A stretch of DNA of 64,000 nucleotides, taken from assembly GCF_028765575.1 (NCBI RefSeq), contig NZ_JARACO010000012.1:44285-108284 (forward strand). The letters run 5' to 3'. The stretch is from Aliivibrio sp. S3MY1. GTDB taxonomy: Bacteria > Pseudomonadota > Gammaproteobacteria > Enterobacterales > Vibrionaceae. The translations under genes were made by a program, and so were the position numbers. Position 1 is the stretch's first letter, and each line of letters begins with the position of its first letter. Positions 30,799 to 39,782 of this stretch are shown piece after piece. The notes beneath the pieces were generated by a model. It was given only the letters and a program-made list of their open reading frames with translations. It made no database searches and was not told the origin of the DNA.

Positions 30799-31002
30799 AT
30801 GCGGTTTTTTAAGCACTATGCACCAAGCATGATTGCTAAACATATCAGTCGACTATTTAACGGAAAGATTCATATTCATGGTATTGGAGAGTTTAGATTT
30901 GAGGCGGGGAAATTAATTATCCCTTCTCAAGCGGAACGTGAACACTATCGAATGATAAAAGAGATTAACTTGGAAGTAGCTCGATTACGACTTTCTTACT
31001 AG
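30799..31002 (+). CDS. Uncharacterised small basic protein (67 residues)
   Basis: From the ATG at 30799, with AAGG at a good distance, the product is 67 residues beginning MRFFKHYAPSMIAK; a GTG directly upstream would add one residue. It is basic, with a likely beta-rich middle (KIHIHGIGEFRFEAGKLII) and a charged helical end (REHYRMIKEINLEVARLRL). I recall similar short hypothetical proteins in other vibrios but no assigned function. It is flanked by the sRNA candidate and a bidirectional terminator, so it is probably monocistronic. Confidence 0.75.
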   Translation: MRFFKHYAPSMIAKHISRLFNGKIHIHGIGEFRFEAGKLIIPSQAEREHYRMIKEINLEVARLRLSY

Positions 31003-31028
31003 ACCCATATGTAAAATCGATACAAATA

Positions 31029-31054
31029 AAAAAGGTAGCTAACGCTACCTTTTT
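31029..31054. terminator. Bidirectional terminator
   Basis: AAAAAGGTAGC/GCTACCTTTTT with loop TAAC lies between the convergent small gene and ubiI. A and T tracts on both sides serve both strands. Confidence 0.9.
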
Positions 31055-31074
31055 TATATCTATAACAATGTAAA

Positions 31075-32289
31075 TTATGCTTTATTCTGAGCTATTTTTG
31101 GTAATCGGCCAGATACTCCTAATGCTCGTTTTAAGCATTCATCTTTAACAGGGGTGACTTCATTCGTCAGATACATACCGATCCCTCTAACTAACTTTTT
31201 AATCGGATTAGAACCTGAAAACAATTCTTTAAATCCCTGCATTGAGGCAATCATCTGTGCCGCTTCTGTTTTTCTCCAACGTTCAAAAGGACGTAGATTC
31301 GTTTTTAGCCCGATATCTTTGCCTTCTTGATGCAACTCATTAATAGTCTCAGCCAACGCTGCAGCATCCGCTAAACCTAGATTCACACCTTGCCCAGCTA
31401 ATGGATGAATGGTGTGCGCCGCATCACCAACAAGTACAACGCGCTCTTTAACGAAATCTTTGGCATAGCGCATTTTTAAAGGAAATGCTTGTCGCTCACC
31501 TTCAACTTTACATAAACCTAATTGATTATCAAATGCGGCGGTTAACTGTTTATTAAACTCTTCTTCTGGCATTGAAACTAAATTCTCTGCATGAAGAGGA
31601 TCTAATGACCAGACTATTGAGTTTAAATTATCTTCACCTAATGGAAGGAAAGCTAATGGTCCTTCCGGTCTAAATATTTGGCGGGCTGTTTTATCATGAG
31701 ACTCTACGGTTCTAATATTGGCAACTAACGCACTGTGCCCGTAATCCCAATGAGTCAGAGGGATATCAACCTGCTGGCGTAGCCATGAATTAGCACCATC
31801 AGCACCAACAACAAGCTTAGCGGTAACCGCTTTCCCTGATTCTAAATTAAGCCACGCTTCGCTTTCACCAAACATAATATTATGGCAACGCTCTGGTGCT
31901 AATAGCGTTACGTTTTCTTGTTTTGAGACTTTCTCAAGTAGTGAAAGTTGAATAACTCGATTTTCAACAATATGTCCTAAATTACGCTGAGCTATCTGCT
32001 CTGCTTCAAATTCAATACGAGCAAAACTGTCTTGTTCCCATACCTTCATTGAAGAATAAGGAGAAGCTCTTCGAGCAACAATCCCTTGCCATGCGCCAAC
32101 ATGCTCTAAAATATTTTCACTTGCTCGGCTAATCGCAGAAACTCGCACATCCGGTAAATTGGCCAACTCAGTGTCAGGTAATTTACTTTCAATGATGGCG
32201 ATTCGTAATCCACTATTTTCTAATGCAGCAGCAACAGTCAAACCAACCATGCCACCACCAATAATCGCAATATCTACACTTTGCATCAT
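31075..32289 (-). CDS. ubiI: UbiI (VisC) ubiquinone C5-hydroxylase family flavoprotein
   Basis: The product has 404 residues. The FAD-binding motif IIGGGMVGLTVAAAL is at the N-terminus, VVGADGANSWLRQQ at about 160-173, and the GD motif VLVGDAAHTIHPLAGQG at about 285-301. It belongs to the UbiH/UbiF/VisC hydroxylase family that adds hydroxyls to the ubiquinone ring. It follows ubiH by two bases. The order ygfB-ubiH-ubiI matches E. coli, where the second gene is visC/ubiI; that is the basis for choosing between paralogues. Confidence 0.9.
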   Translation of the reverse strand: MMQSVDIAIIGGGMVGLTVAAALENSGLRIAIIESKLPDTELANLPDVRVSAISRASENILEHVGAWQGIVARRASPYSSMKVWEQDSFARIEFEAEQIAQRNLGHIVENRVIQLSLLEKVSKQENVTLLAPERCHNIMFGESEAWLNLESGKAVTAKLVVGADGANSWLRQQVDIPLTHWDYGHSALVANIRTVESHDKTARQIFRPEGPLAFLPLGEDNLNSIVWSLDPLHAENLVSMPEEEFNKQLTAAFDNQLGLCKVEGERQAFPLKMRYAKDFVKERVVLVGDAAHTIHPLAGQGVNLGLADAAALAETINELHQEGKDIGLKTNLRPFERWRKTEAAQMIASMQGFKELFSGSNPIKKLVRGIGMYLTNEVTPVKDECLKRALGVSGRLPKIAQNKA

Positions 32290-32291
32290 AA

Positions 32292-33491
32292 TTATCTATT
32301 CACTCTGCCCATAGCTCGTAATGTTAAGGGCTTTAAAAAAGCACGGAAAGTATCAACAGCACACAAACTTACATTTCTTCCTATAATCATGGGAAACGCA
32401 TTATTTGCAAAAATAGAGATCAGCCCCGCTGTCATGCCTATTGTTTGTTGCTGATCAGGTTGGCGACGTTTTTGATACGCTGAAAGTACAGCATATTCAC
32501 CAACATCACGACCTAACTGATTGGCTTGAGAGATACATTCAGCTAAAGAAAAAACATCTCTAATGCCCAGATTAAAACCTTGTCCCGCAATCGGGTGAAG
32601 CGTTTGAGCGGCATTACCTACGGCAGCAAAACGATGCGATACATGCTGCGTTTGACGACGTAACCATAGTGGGTAATGAGCACGCTTACCTGCTTTAATC
32701 AACTGACCTAAACGCCATCCAAAAGCACGCTGCAGATGCTCTAAAAACACAGCATCATCATAAGCTAGTATCTGTTGTGACTCTTCAGGGCTTACGCACC
32801 AAACTAAAGAGCTGCGTCCTTTGGACATAGGAAGTAAAGCTAATGGCCCGTGCTCAGTAAAACGTTCAAATGCTTTACCTTGAGGATGAATATTGGTCGT
32901 GATATTTGCAATAATCGCAACTTGCTGAAAATCATCATTCTGACTCTCAATATTCATACTCTTACACGTTTTAGATTCCGCGCCATCAGCCGCAATCACT
33001 AATGATGTAGAAATCACCTCGCCCGTAGATAACGTTAAGGTAGATACTGCTATTTCGCGTTCGATATGAACGACGGAGGCTGGACAAAGCAGCTCAATAT
33101 TTTTAGAACTGGCTAATTTTTGATGATAAAAACGACCAACATCAGCTAACTCAACAACATAGCCTAGACCATCAACATTAAGCTCTTTAGAGGTTAATTC
33201 TGTTAATCCCATATGCTGCCGATCTGACACATGAATATGATGAATGGCCGTTGAAAATGATTCCATCTCTGACCAAAGACCAATATCTTGTAATAATTGA
33301 GCAGTGCCATTTGATAAGGCAATACTTCTTGAGTCATAACCTGGATGTTGATCCAAGTTTGGCTCTAACGCTTCAATTACCGCTATCGATAATGTCTCTT
33401 GATTCATTTTTTCCAAAGCTAAAGCCAAAGTTGCCCCAGCCATTGCTCCACCCACGATCACTACATCATAATGTGTCATAGCATTACCCAT
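32292..33491 (-). CDS. ubiH: 2-octaprenyl-6-methoxyphenol hydroxylase UbiH
   Basis: The product has 399 residues. The Rossmann FAD motif VIVGGAMAGATLALAL is near the N-terminus, VIAADGAESKTC at about 166-177, and AAVGNAAQTLHPIAGQGFN in the GD region (here GN rather than GD). It hydroxylates the ubiquinone precursor ring. The first ATG overlaps the ygfB stop (TAATG); an internal ATG at 33479 (MTHYDVVIVGG) is an alternative start. The next gene, ubiI, is a paralogue. Confidence 0.92.
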   Translation of the reverse strand: MGNAMTHYDVVIVGGAMAGATLALALEKMNQETLSIAVIEALEPNLDQHPGYDSRSIALSNGTAQLLQDIGLWSEMESFSTAIHHIHVSDRQHMGLTELTSKELNVDGLGYVVELADVGRFYHQKLASSKNIELLCPASVVHIEREIAVSTLTLSTGEVISTSLVIAADGAESKTCKSMNIESQNDDFQQVAIIANITTNIHPQGKAFERFTEHGPLALLPMSKGRSSLVWCVSPEESQQILAYDDAVFLEHLQRAFGWRLGQLIKAGKRAHYPLWLRRQTQHVSHRFAAVGNAAQTLHPIAGQGFNLGIRDVFSLAECISQANQLGRDVGEYAVLSAYQKRRQPDQQQTIGMTAGLISIFANNAFPMIIGRNVSLCAVDTFRAFLKPLTLRAMGRVNR

Positions 33492-34060
33492 TAATGTACT
33501 GTTTTCGATGCGTCTTTATGTACTTTCTGCCCTAACTCGGCATGAATGGTTAATACACAAATACGAACATGCTCTAATACTTGTTCAAATAAGTTTTCTT
33601 GCTCTTCAAGATCATCATCTTCATCAATACCTAAGCGTGCAATCTCTTCTAAATCTAAAAGGGCTTCTTTAAGTGAATCAGAGGCGTTATCCATTTTTAG
33701 ACCGACTAACCCAAGCCCTGAAATGAAGTGATTAACCCACTCACTTAACCCATCTGCGCGATTCATTAGCGTTTCTTTTTCATCAGGAATTAATAGTGAT
33801 AACGCTATTTTTTCCGACATCAGTTCTTCCACTGTTGATTGGAAAGCCTGAGTACCAACTTGAATAGCACTGTCTGGCCATCCCATCCCATCGTTAGTGT
33901 AGTCATAAATGAGCGGTTTCCAGCTTTGATCGTCTAACGATAATCCACCGCTGATCATTCCTGTCAGTAAGCCATGTAATTCTGATGGCGTAACAGCCAG
34001 TCCGCTGTCTTTTAGAACTGACTCTACAGCCAGGAATTCAGGTATTTTAATTTCGCTCAT
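33491..34060 (-). CDS. ygfB: UPF0149 family protein YgfB
   Basis: The product has 189 residues, all-helical and acidic, with LLTGMISGG and GLSEWVNHFISGLGL typical of the YgfB (UPF0149) family. The acidic stretch IDEDDDLEEQENLFEQ lies at about 145-160. The function is not firmly known; in Pseudomonas, YgfB interferes with a transcriptional regulator. It is first in the ygfB-ubiH-ubiI operon and divergent from zapA. Confidence 0.9.
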   Translation of the reverse strand: MSEIKIPEFLAVESVLKDSGLAVTPSELHGLLTGMISGGLSLDDQSWKPLIYDYTNDGMGWPDSAIQVGTQAFQSTVEELMSEKIALSLLIPDEKETLMNRADGLSEWVNHFISGLGLVGLKMDNASDSLKEALLDLEEIARLGIDEDDDLEEQENLFEQVLEHVRICVLTIHAELGQKVHKDASKTVH

Positions 34061-34319
34061 AATTAGACGATCTCTGTATTTATAATTGATAGCGCAATGC
34101 TACCACTTTGAGCATACTCAGAAAACTCACTATCTCTCGCAATTGCGTATCTTTTCATCATATTGTTGTTTTATTAAGAATATAGTTAACCACTATCAAC
34201 AAAGATAAGGGAAATGCTTGAATCTTATTACTGCATTTCTTATAGTTTCATTTACTTATCACTGAGGATGCTTTCCTATCAGTGTAATCCCATAGTTTAA
34301 CGATGAGTAATGTATTGTG

Positions 34320-34646
34320 ATGACAAGCCAAGCCGTGCAAGTCCAAATTTTAGGACGAGCCATCAAGGTTAACTGCCCTGCTGGCCAAGAAGCTGCATTA
34401 AAAGAGGCCGCTAAAGATTTAGATAACCGTGTAAATGAATTATCTGAACGAACGAAAGTAACCAATACAGAGCAACTATTAACTATTACCTCGTTAAATA
34501 TCTGCTATGAACTGCATATGGCGAAAAAAGAAGCAAATAAGCATTCTTCAGATGTTTATGAGCGAATGGGATTACTTGCTAACGCATTAGAAGCGGCAAT
34601 TTCTACCGTAAAGCCTAGCCAAATAGAAGAAAATACGGCAGAATAG
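34320..34646 (+). CDS. zapA: Cell division protein ZapA
   Basis: I choose the ATG at 34320 (108 residues, MTSQAVQVQILGRAIKVNCP); a GTG immediately before would add one residue. The N-terminal domain and the helix with LSERTKVTNTEQLLTITSLN match ZapA, and the C-terminal coiled coil mediates dimerisation. ZapA bundles FtsZ at the division ring. The order zapA-6S RNA-ygfA on this strand, with ygfB divergent, is conserved. Confidence 0.95.
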   Translation: MTSQAVQVQILGRAIKVNCPAGQEAALKEAAKDLDNRVNELSERTKVTNTEQLLTITSLNICYELHMAKKEANKHSSDVYERMGLLANALEAAISTVKPSQIEENTAE

Positions 34647-34679
34647 AGCTCTCGCTAAGGATAGCAAAAGAATAAAATT

Positions 34680-34858
34680 TACCCTGGAGTGTTTGTAGGC
34701 GGATCTATGTCCCTGAGCCGATAAGCACAAATTAGGGTTAGTATTTATTTACTATTGAGCATGCTCGGCTTGTACTGAGAAGCCTACGGTAAATTTTGCT
34801 GATCCGCCTTGAACCTAGGGTTCAAGGGCTACGACCACTACGGCACTTTGGGGTATTC
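34680..34858 (+). ncRNA. ssrS: 6S RNA
   Basis: The ends form a long closing helix: TACCCTGGAGTG (34680-34691) pairs with CACTTTGGGGTA (34844-34855), 12 continuous pairs with G-T wobbles. Conserved internal blocks seen in E. coli 6S RNA are present, namely CCCTGAGCCGATA, GAGCATGCTCGG and CCTTGAACC followed by GGGTTCAAGGG. 6S RNA mimics an open promoter, binds the sigma-70 holoenzyme and is copied into pRNA during outgrowth. Its position between zapA and ygfA is the classical one. The ends are estimated to within a few bases. Confidence 0.95.
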
Positions 34859-34859
34859 C

Positions 34860-35441
34860 ATGACATCTCGTCGACACATTCGACAATCCATTCGCCACAC
34901 TCGTAATTCATTAACTCCTCAAGAACAACATCAAGCAGCCACAGACCTTGTCTTACAGTGCGCTAATGATCCTTATATTCAAAAAGCCAAATCGGTCGCT
35001 ATTTATCTCTCTGTTGATGGTGAAATCAATACCTCACTTCTCATTGACTGGCTCTGGAAACAAGGTAAATCCGTCACTCTGCCGGTGATCCACCCTTTTT
35101 GTAAAGGGCATTTACTGTTTCTTGAATATACCAAAGACACCCCTCTTATTTTAAATAAATACCAAATTTTAGAACCTAAACTAAATAAAACTCAGGTCGT
35201 TCCAGTCAACCGGTTAGATGTGATCATCACGCCGCTTGTGGCTTTTGACCATTTGGGTAATCGCTTAGGCATGGGAGGAGGCTATTACGATCGCACTCTT
35301 GTTAATTGGGCGCAAAATCAAACAGGGCCAATGCCTATTGGTATTGCTCATGCTTGCCAGCAAGTTGATGTATTACCCATTGAATCTTGGGATGTTCCTC
35401 TACCACGGATAATTACACCAAAACAGATCTGGCATTGGTAA
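34860..35441 (+). CDS. ygfA: 5-formyltetrahydrofolate cyclo-ligase family protein YgfA
   Basis: I choose the ATG at 34860 (193 residues, MTSRRHIRQSIRHTRNSL). A longer frame opens at 34809, but that start is inside the 6S RNA and its 17 extra residues encode nothing family-like. The C-terminal motif GMGGGYYDRTL is the ATP/folate-binding signature. The enzyme converts 5-formyl-THF to 5,10-methenyl-THF. Because it starts at the 6S RNA 3' end, it is probably co-transcribed with it, as in E. coli. Confidence 0.95.
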   Translation: MTSRRHIRQSIRHTRNSLTPQEQHQAATDLVLQCANDPYIQKAKSVAIYLSVDGEINTSLLIDWLWKQGKSVTLPVIHPFCKGHLLFLEYTKDTPLILNKYQILEPKLNKTQVVPVNRLDVIITPLVAFDHLGNRLGMGGGYYDRTLVNWAQNQTGPMPIGIAHACQQVDVLPIESWDVPLPRIITPKQIWHW

Positions 35442-35546
35442 GGATCTAATTACCCCCCTCCCATTCTCGATATTACAGTCAAATCAACCAGCAACGAAAA
35501 CGTTTGCATTTATTCTCTGTTTTCTCCGTTTATTGACTTCTTTTTC

Positions 35547-35575
35547 CTGACGAAGAAAAAACAGTGCGTTATAAT
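35547..35575 (+). promoter_or_regulatory. Probable sigma-70 promoter of rpiA
   Basis: CTGACG (35547-35552) and a perfect TATAAT (35570-35575) are separated by 17 bases. This predicts transcription from about 35582 and a leader of about 88 bases that contains the inverted repeat described separately. Confidence 0.6.
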
Positions 35576-35595
35576 CACGCCGATTCCATTTAATG

Positions 35596-35647
35596 CCAAT
35601 TTAACTAAACCTTTAATCAACGGCTTAGTTAAATTGGTATAAACACT
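35596..35647 (+). repeat. 13-bp inverted repeat in the rpiA leader
   Basis: CCAATTTAACTAA and TTAGTTAAATTGG are perfect inverted copies separated by 26 bases. There is no T tract. Similar ATTGGTATAA-type ends recur in Vibrionaceae intergenic sequence, so it could be a small non-autonomous repeat (MITE-like) or a leader hairpin. Confidence 0.65.
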
Positions 35648-35669
35648 ATTATTTCATTAGGAGAATGTC

Positions 35670-36326
35670 ATGACTCAAGACGAGATGAAAAAAGCAGCCG
35701 GTTGGGCAGCGTTAGAATACGTACAAGCTGGTAGCATTGTTGGTGTTGGTACAGGATCAACTGTAAATCATTTCATCGACGCACTTGCGACCATGAAAAA
35801 AGAAATTAAAGGTGCAGTATCAAGCTCTGTCGCATCAACTGAAAAGCTGAAAGAGTTAGGTATTCCCGTTTTCGAGTGTAATGATGTTTTCAGTCTTGAT
35901 GTTTATGTTGATGGCGCAGATGAAATCAACGCTAAAAACGAAATGATTAAAGGCGGTGGCGCAGCTCTTACTCGTGAAAAAATCGTTGCTGCTATTTCTG
36001 AAAAATTCATTTGTATTGTTGATGATACGAAACAAGTCGACGTACTCGGTCAATTCCCTCTGCCAGTTGAAGTTATCCCAATGGCTCGCTCTTATGTAGC
36101 TCGTGAACTAGTTAAGCTTGGGGGGGATCCTGCATACCGTGAAGGCGTAATCACCGATAATGGCAATATGATCTTAGACGTTCATAATATGCAGATCACT
36201 AACGCTAAAGAATTAGAAGATAAAATCAATAGCCTTGCAGGTGTTGTCACTGTCGGTTTATTCGCTCACCGTGGCGCAGACGTACTTCTAGTTGGTTCAC
36301 CTGACGGTGTGAAAAAATTCGATTAA
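35670..36326 (+). CDS. rpiA: Ribose-5-phosphate isomerase A
   Basis: The product has 218 residues. [27 protein letters not shown] and [16 protein letters not shown] are the conserved substrate-binding and catalytic segments, with the catalytic Glu in the last. It interconverts ribose 5-phosphate and ribulose 5-phosphate in the pentose phosphate pathway. The ribosome site AGGAG is well placed. The order rpiA-serA is as in E. coli, though here the two point the same way. Confidence 0.98.
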   Translation: MTQDEMKKAAGWAALEYVQAGSIVGVGTGSTVNHFIDALATMKKEIKGAVSSSVASTEKLKELGIPVFECNDVFSLDVYVDGADEINAKNEMIKGGGAALTREKIVAAISEKFICIVDDTKQVDVLGQFPLPVEVIPMARSYVARELVKLGGDPAYREGVITDNGNMILDVHNMQITNAKELEDKINSLAGVVTVGLFAHRGADVLLVGSPDGVKKFD

Positions 36327-36384
36327 GACATAAATCTCCTTTCTTATCTCTTATTATTGAGAGATAAAAATGTCATTTGATTAC

Positions 36385-36411
36385 AAACGGTGCTCATTAG
36401 CACCGTTTTTT
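36385..36411 (+). terminator. Terminator after rpiA
   Basis: AAACGGTGC/GCACCGTTT with loop TCATTA is followed by TTTTTT. A further A/T-rich palindrome (TTATCTCT/AGAGATAA) lies upstream at about 36343-36367. Together they separate rpiA from serA. Confidence 0.88.
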
Positions 36412-36517
36412 ATTAACTATTCCGTAATTTTCTTACCCAAACTGATTATTTTTTGATACTTTATAATCATTGAACATAAACTCTCCATTTAAATTTGTTT
36501 TTAAGGATAAGAACACC

Positions 36518-37747
36518 ATGGCAAAAGTATCTCTGGAAAAAGAAAAAATTAAAGTTCTTCTTTTAGAAGGATTGCACCCATCTTGTGTTGAAGTCTTCCA
36601 AGCTGATGGCTATACCAATATTGAATACCACAAAGGTTCATTGTCAGAAGAAGAACTTCTTGAAGCAGTAAAAGATGTTCACTTCATCGGTTTACGCTCA
36701 CGCACTCAATTAACTCAAGAAGTATTCGATGCTGCAAACAAATTAGTGGCTGTTGGTTGTTTCTGTATTGGTACAAACCAAGTTGACTTAACCGCAGCAG
36801 CAAGACGCGGTATTCCTGTCTTTAACGCCCCATTCTCAAACACACGTAGTGTCGCTGAATTAGTACTAGGACAAATTTTATTACTACTTCGAGGCATCCC
36901 TGAAAAAAATGCACAAGCTCACCGTGGTGTTTGGAAAAAAAGCGCTGACTCTTCTTTTGAGGCGAGAGGCAAACGTTTGGGTATTGTAGGTTATGGACAT
37001 ATCGGCACACAATTGGGGATCTTAGCTGAAAACCTAGGTATGCGTGTTTATTACTATGATATTGAAAACAAATTATCTCTAGGTAATGCTACTCAAATCC
37101 AAACCATGAGTGAATTACTAAATAAGTGTGATGTTATCTCTCTTCACGTACCAGAAACCGCTGGCACAAAAGACATGATGGGCGCTGAGGAGTTTGCTCG
37201 TATGAAGCCTGGTGCTATCTTTATTAATGCCGCTCGTGGCACGGTAGTGAAGATCCCTGATTTATGTGACGCTCTTGAATCTGGGCATTTAGGAGGCGCA
37301 GCTATCGATGTATTCCCTACAGAGCCAAAAACAAATGCGGAACCATTTGAGTCTCCATTGCAGAAGTTTGATAATGTTATTCTTACACCGCATGTTGGTG
37401 GTTCAACTCAAGAAGCTCAAGAAAATATCGGTGTTGAAGTTGCTGGCAAATTAACAAAATACTCAGATAACGGTTCAACTTTATCATCAGTTAACTTTCC
37501 TGAAGTCTCTCTTCCATTGCATACAGATACCTCACGTCTACTTCATATTCATGAAAACCGCCCTGGTATTCTAACAAGCATTAACCGTATTTTTGCTGAT
37601 GAAGGCATTAACATTGCAGCACAATATTTACAAACCTCTGCTGAGATGGGTTATGTAGTCATTGATGTTGAAACGGCTCGTTCAGAAGAAGCTCTAGTTC
37701 AACTAAAAGCAATAGAAGGCACAATCCGAGCTCGCATCCTGCACTAA
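36518..37747 (+). CDS. serA: D-3-phosphoglycerate dehydrogenase
   Basis: I choose the ATG at 36518 (409 residues, MAKVSLEKEKIKVLLLEG) with AAGGA upstream, matching E. coli; a start at 36470 would add 16 residues that include the ribosome site. Substrate domain halves flank the NAD-binding domain with VGYGHIGTQLG at about 158-168. The catalytic His is in HVGGSTQEAQ. A C-terminal ACT domain (from about 338) with HENRPGILTSINRIF is the serine-sensing part. It catalyses the first step of serine synthesis. Confidence 0.98.
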   Translation: MAKVSLEKEKIKVLLLEGLHPSCVEVFQADGYTNIEYHKGSLSEEELLEAVKDVHFIGLRSRTQLTQEVFDAANKLVAVGCFCIGTNQVDLTAAARRGIPVFNAPFSNTRSVAELVLGQILLLLRGIPEKNAQAHRGVWKKSADSSFEARGKRLGIVGYGHIGTQLGILAENLGMRVYYYDIENKLSLGNATQIQTMSELLNKCDVISLHVPETAGTKDMMGAEEFARMKPGAIFINAARGTVVKIPDLCDALESGHLGGAAIDVFPTEPKTNAEPFESPLQKFDNVILTPHVGGSTQEAQENIGVEVAGKLTKYSDNGSTLSSVNFPEVSLPLHTDTSRLLHIHENRPGILTSINRIFADEGINIAAQYLQTSAEMGYVVIDVETARSEEALVQLKAIEGTIRARILH

Positions 37748-37773
37748 TTAACCGGGTTTATTATTTTTGATAT

Positions 37774-37804
37774 AAAAAGGGTTACCATTACGGTAACCCT
37801 TTTT
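37774..37804. terminator. Bidirectional terminator between serA and yggE
   Basis: AAAAAGGGTTACC/GGTAACCCTTTTT with loop ATTAC lies between convergent genes. Both strands have a T tract. Confidence 0.92.
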
Positions 37805-37820
37805 CTGTCACTATATCTCT

Positions 37821-38516
37821 TTAATCTTCAAGACGATAAACAACTGATACCGAATCAGAAATGACCATTTGACTGTCTTGATAACTTTCAGCCACATTAG
37901 ATGCCGCATCCATTCTCATACTTTTCATCATAATAGGTTGGCTGTAGTTATTATGATAAGAGACTTTCCAAACACCTTTAACCTGCGTTCCAAACCCTTT
38001 TGCTAATGAATTGGCTTTTTCATTGGCATCTTTAATCGCCTCTAAGCGCGCCGCTTCAATGTATTCTTTTTCTTTACTGGTTTGTAGCTCAATCTGGTTA
38101 ATGCGATTAATACCATCACCTAGGGCTTTGTCTAGATAGCTATTTAACTTATTTAAATCCATAACCGTAACCGTAATATTGCGAATCGCTTTATACCCTA
38201 CAAGCTCTGGCTTTTTTCCTTTTGGATAACGATACTCTGGCGTTAAACGAATATTGCCACTGTTAATATTTTCACGCTTAACGCCTTGAACTTCTAAACG
38301 AGCCAGAAAACTAGTCACTGCTTTATCTGTTGCTTGTTTCGCTTTCTCTGCCGTTGCTTTACTTTCAACGACATCAACGGAAAACTGAGCCATATCAGGA
38401 ACAACAAATACCTCACCTTTTCCCGACACTTCAAGATGAGGGAAATCAGGTGATGACGCAAAAGCAGCCGGAGTTAAACAAGCCGATAAACATAAAGCGC
38501 TGATTATTTTTTTCAT
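37821..38516 (-). CDS. yggE: SIMPL-domain periplasmic protein, YggE family
   Basis: The product has 231 residues with a signal peptide cleaved near AAFASS (about residue 20). The rest is a SIMPL (DUF541) domain: VSGKGEVFVVPDMAQFSVDV at the start and repeated YKAIRNITVTV and ISDSVSVVYRLED strands. E. coli YggE lowers reactive oxygen damage by an unknown mechanism. It is convergent with serA and monocistronic. Confidence 0.85.
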   Translation of the reverse strand: MKKIISALCLSACLTPAAFASSPDFPHLEVSGKGEVFVVPDMAQFSVDVVESKATAEKAKQATDKAVTSFLARLEVQGVKRENINSGNIRLTPEYRYPKGKKPELVGYKAIRNITVTVMDLNKLNSYLDKALGDGINRINQIELQTSKEKEYIEAARLEAIKDANEKANSLAKGFGTQVKGVWKVSYHNNYSQPIMMKSMRMDAASNVAESYQDSQMVISDSVSVVYRLED

Positions 38517-38617
38517 TTTAAATTTCTCAAAGTGACATCATATAGTTATGACTGTCGTTGTTATAAATAATTCCCTTAGGTACTTTATATATTGATATGC
38601 ATTAAATACCTAGCAAA

Positions 38618-38645
38618 AAAAATGCTACCCGAGGGCAGCATTTCA
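38618..38645 (-). terminator. Terminator after mscS
   Basis: On the minus strand ATGCTGCCC/GGGTAGCAT (one G-T pair, 2-base loop) is followed by eight T residues. It ends 21 bases after the mscS stop. Confidence 0.85.
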
Positions 38646-38665
38646 TGTTTTGATTTAAATAAAAC

Positions 38666-39526
38666 TTAATCCACTTTATTTAAATGAACATCCATTTGTG
38701 GGAATGGGATCTCGATACCTTCGTTATCCAGACCTTCTTTAATCGCTTGAAGCGTATCAAAGTAAACATCCCAATATTGCTCAGTTTTACACCAAGGGCG
38801 AACAACAAAGTTTACCGATGAATCAGCAAGAGCAACAACACCTACTTTTGGTGCCGGTGTTTTTAGAACTCGCTCGTCTGACTCAAGTACCTTAGTGATC
38901 ACTTCTTTTGTTTTCTTCAGATCTGCACTGTAAGAAACACCAATTACATGATCTATACGGCGAGTCGCATGACGTGAGTAGTTTGTGATTGGGCTACCAA
39001 TAACACCACCATTTGGAACGACAACCATTTTGTTATCAGGAGTATTTAGAATAGTTTGGAAGATCTGAATTGAATCAACAGAACCTGCAACACCACCAAT
39101 TTCAACGTAATCGCCAGATTTAAATGGACGGAAAGCAACAATTAATACACCTGCTGCAAAGTTTGATAAAGAACCTTGAAGTGCAAGCCCCACCGCTAAA
39201 CCAGCGGCACCAATAACAGCAACCACAGAAGCCGTTTGAACGCCTACTTTACCTAAAGCTGCAATTAATACGATAATGAATAGAAGGTAACGAACTAGAG
39301 TATGAACAAAGTCGACAACCGCTTTATCCATTTTCTTTTTCTCAAGAGCCTTGCCTACACCACCTGCGATTTTCTTAACGATAATATTACCGATAAAAAG
39401 AATAGCGAGTGCTGAAATAATATTTACCCCATAAGTGATAAATAATTCTGAATTATCTGTTAGCCAATGTTCTAAATTTGCTACTCCACTAGTAGCTAAA
39501 TCAGTTACAGCGCCTTGATCTGCCAT
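38666..39526 (-). CDS. mscS: Small-conductance mechanosensitive channel MscS
   Basis: The product has 286 residues, the same length as E. coli MscS. Three transmembrane helices lie at about 30-50, 65-88 and 95-128, the third being the pore helix with GAAGLAVGLALQGSLSN. The cytoplasmic beta and vestibule domain follows, with VVVPNGGVIGSPITNYS. It opens under membrane tension to release solutes on osmotic downshock. The motif QMDVHL near the end is conserved. It is monocistronic, with a 256-bp gap upstream. Confidence 0.96.
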   Translation of the reverse strand: MADQGAVTDLATSGVANLEHWLTDNSELFITYGVNIISALAILFIGNIIVKKIAGGVGKALEKKKMDKAVVDFVHTLVRYLLFIIVLIAALGKVGVQTASVVAVIGAAGLAVGLALQGSLSNFAAGVLIVAFRPFKSGDYVEIGGVAGSVDSIQIFQTILNTPDNKMVVVPNGGVIGSPITNYSRHATRRIDHVIGVSYSADLKKTKEVITKVLESDERVLKTPAPKVGVVALADSSVNFVVRPWCKTEQYWDVYFDTLQAIKEGLDNEGIEIPFPQMDVHLNKVD

Positions 39527-39782
39527 TTGCTTTGTCCTTTATAGTTATTCTCAGCATAAACTGAGATGATTGCCATTATGTTGACGATTTATACCAATTC
39601 TAACACTCCGAGCGTCAGCTTGATGTAAAATCCTTTTTTAAACACACGTATTTGCTCTCATTATCTTCAATAAGAAAAGAAAAACAACCTTAATTACAAT
39701 AACCTACCCAATACTATCAGATAAGAATAATTGCTAACACAATTTAATTACATAAAAGATACATTTATTTATCTAACCACTA

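Noticed and set aside
34259..34465. Minus-strand frame across the zapA start
   Set aside because: It is antisense to zapA, has no ribosome site and no recognisable protein features.
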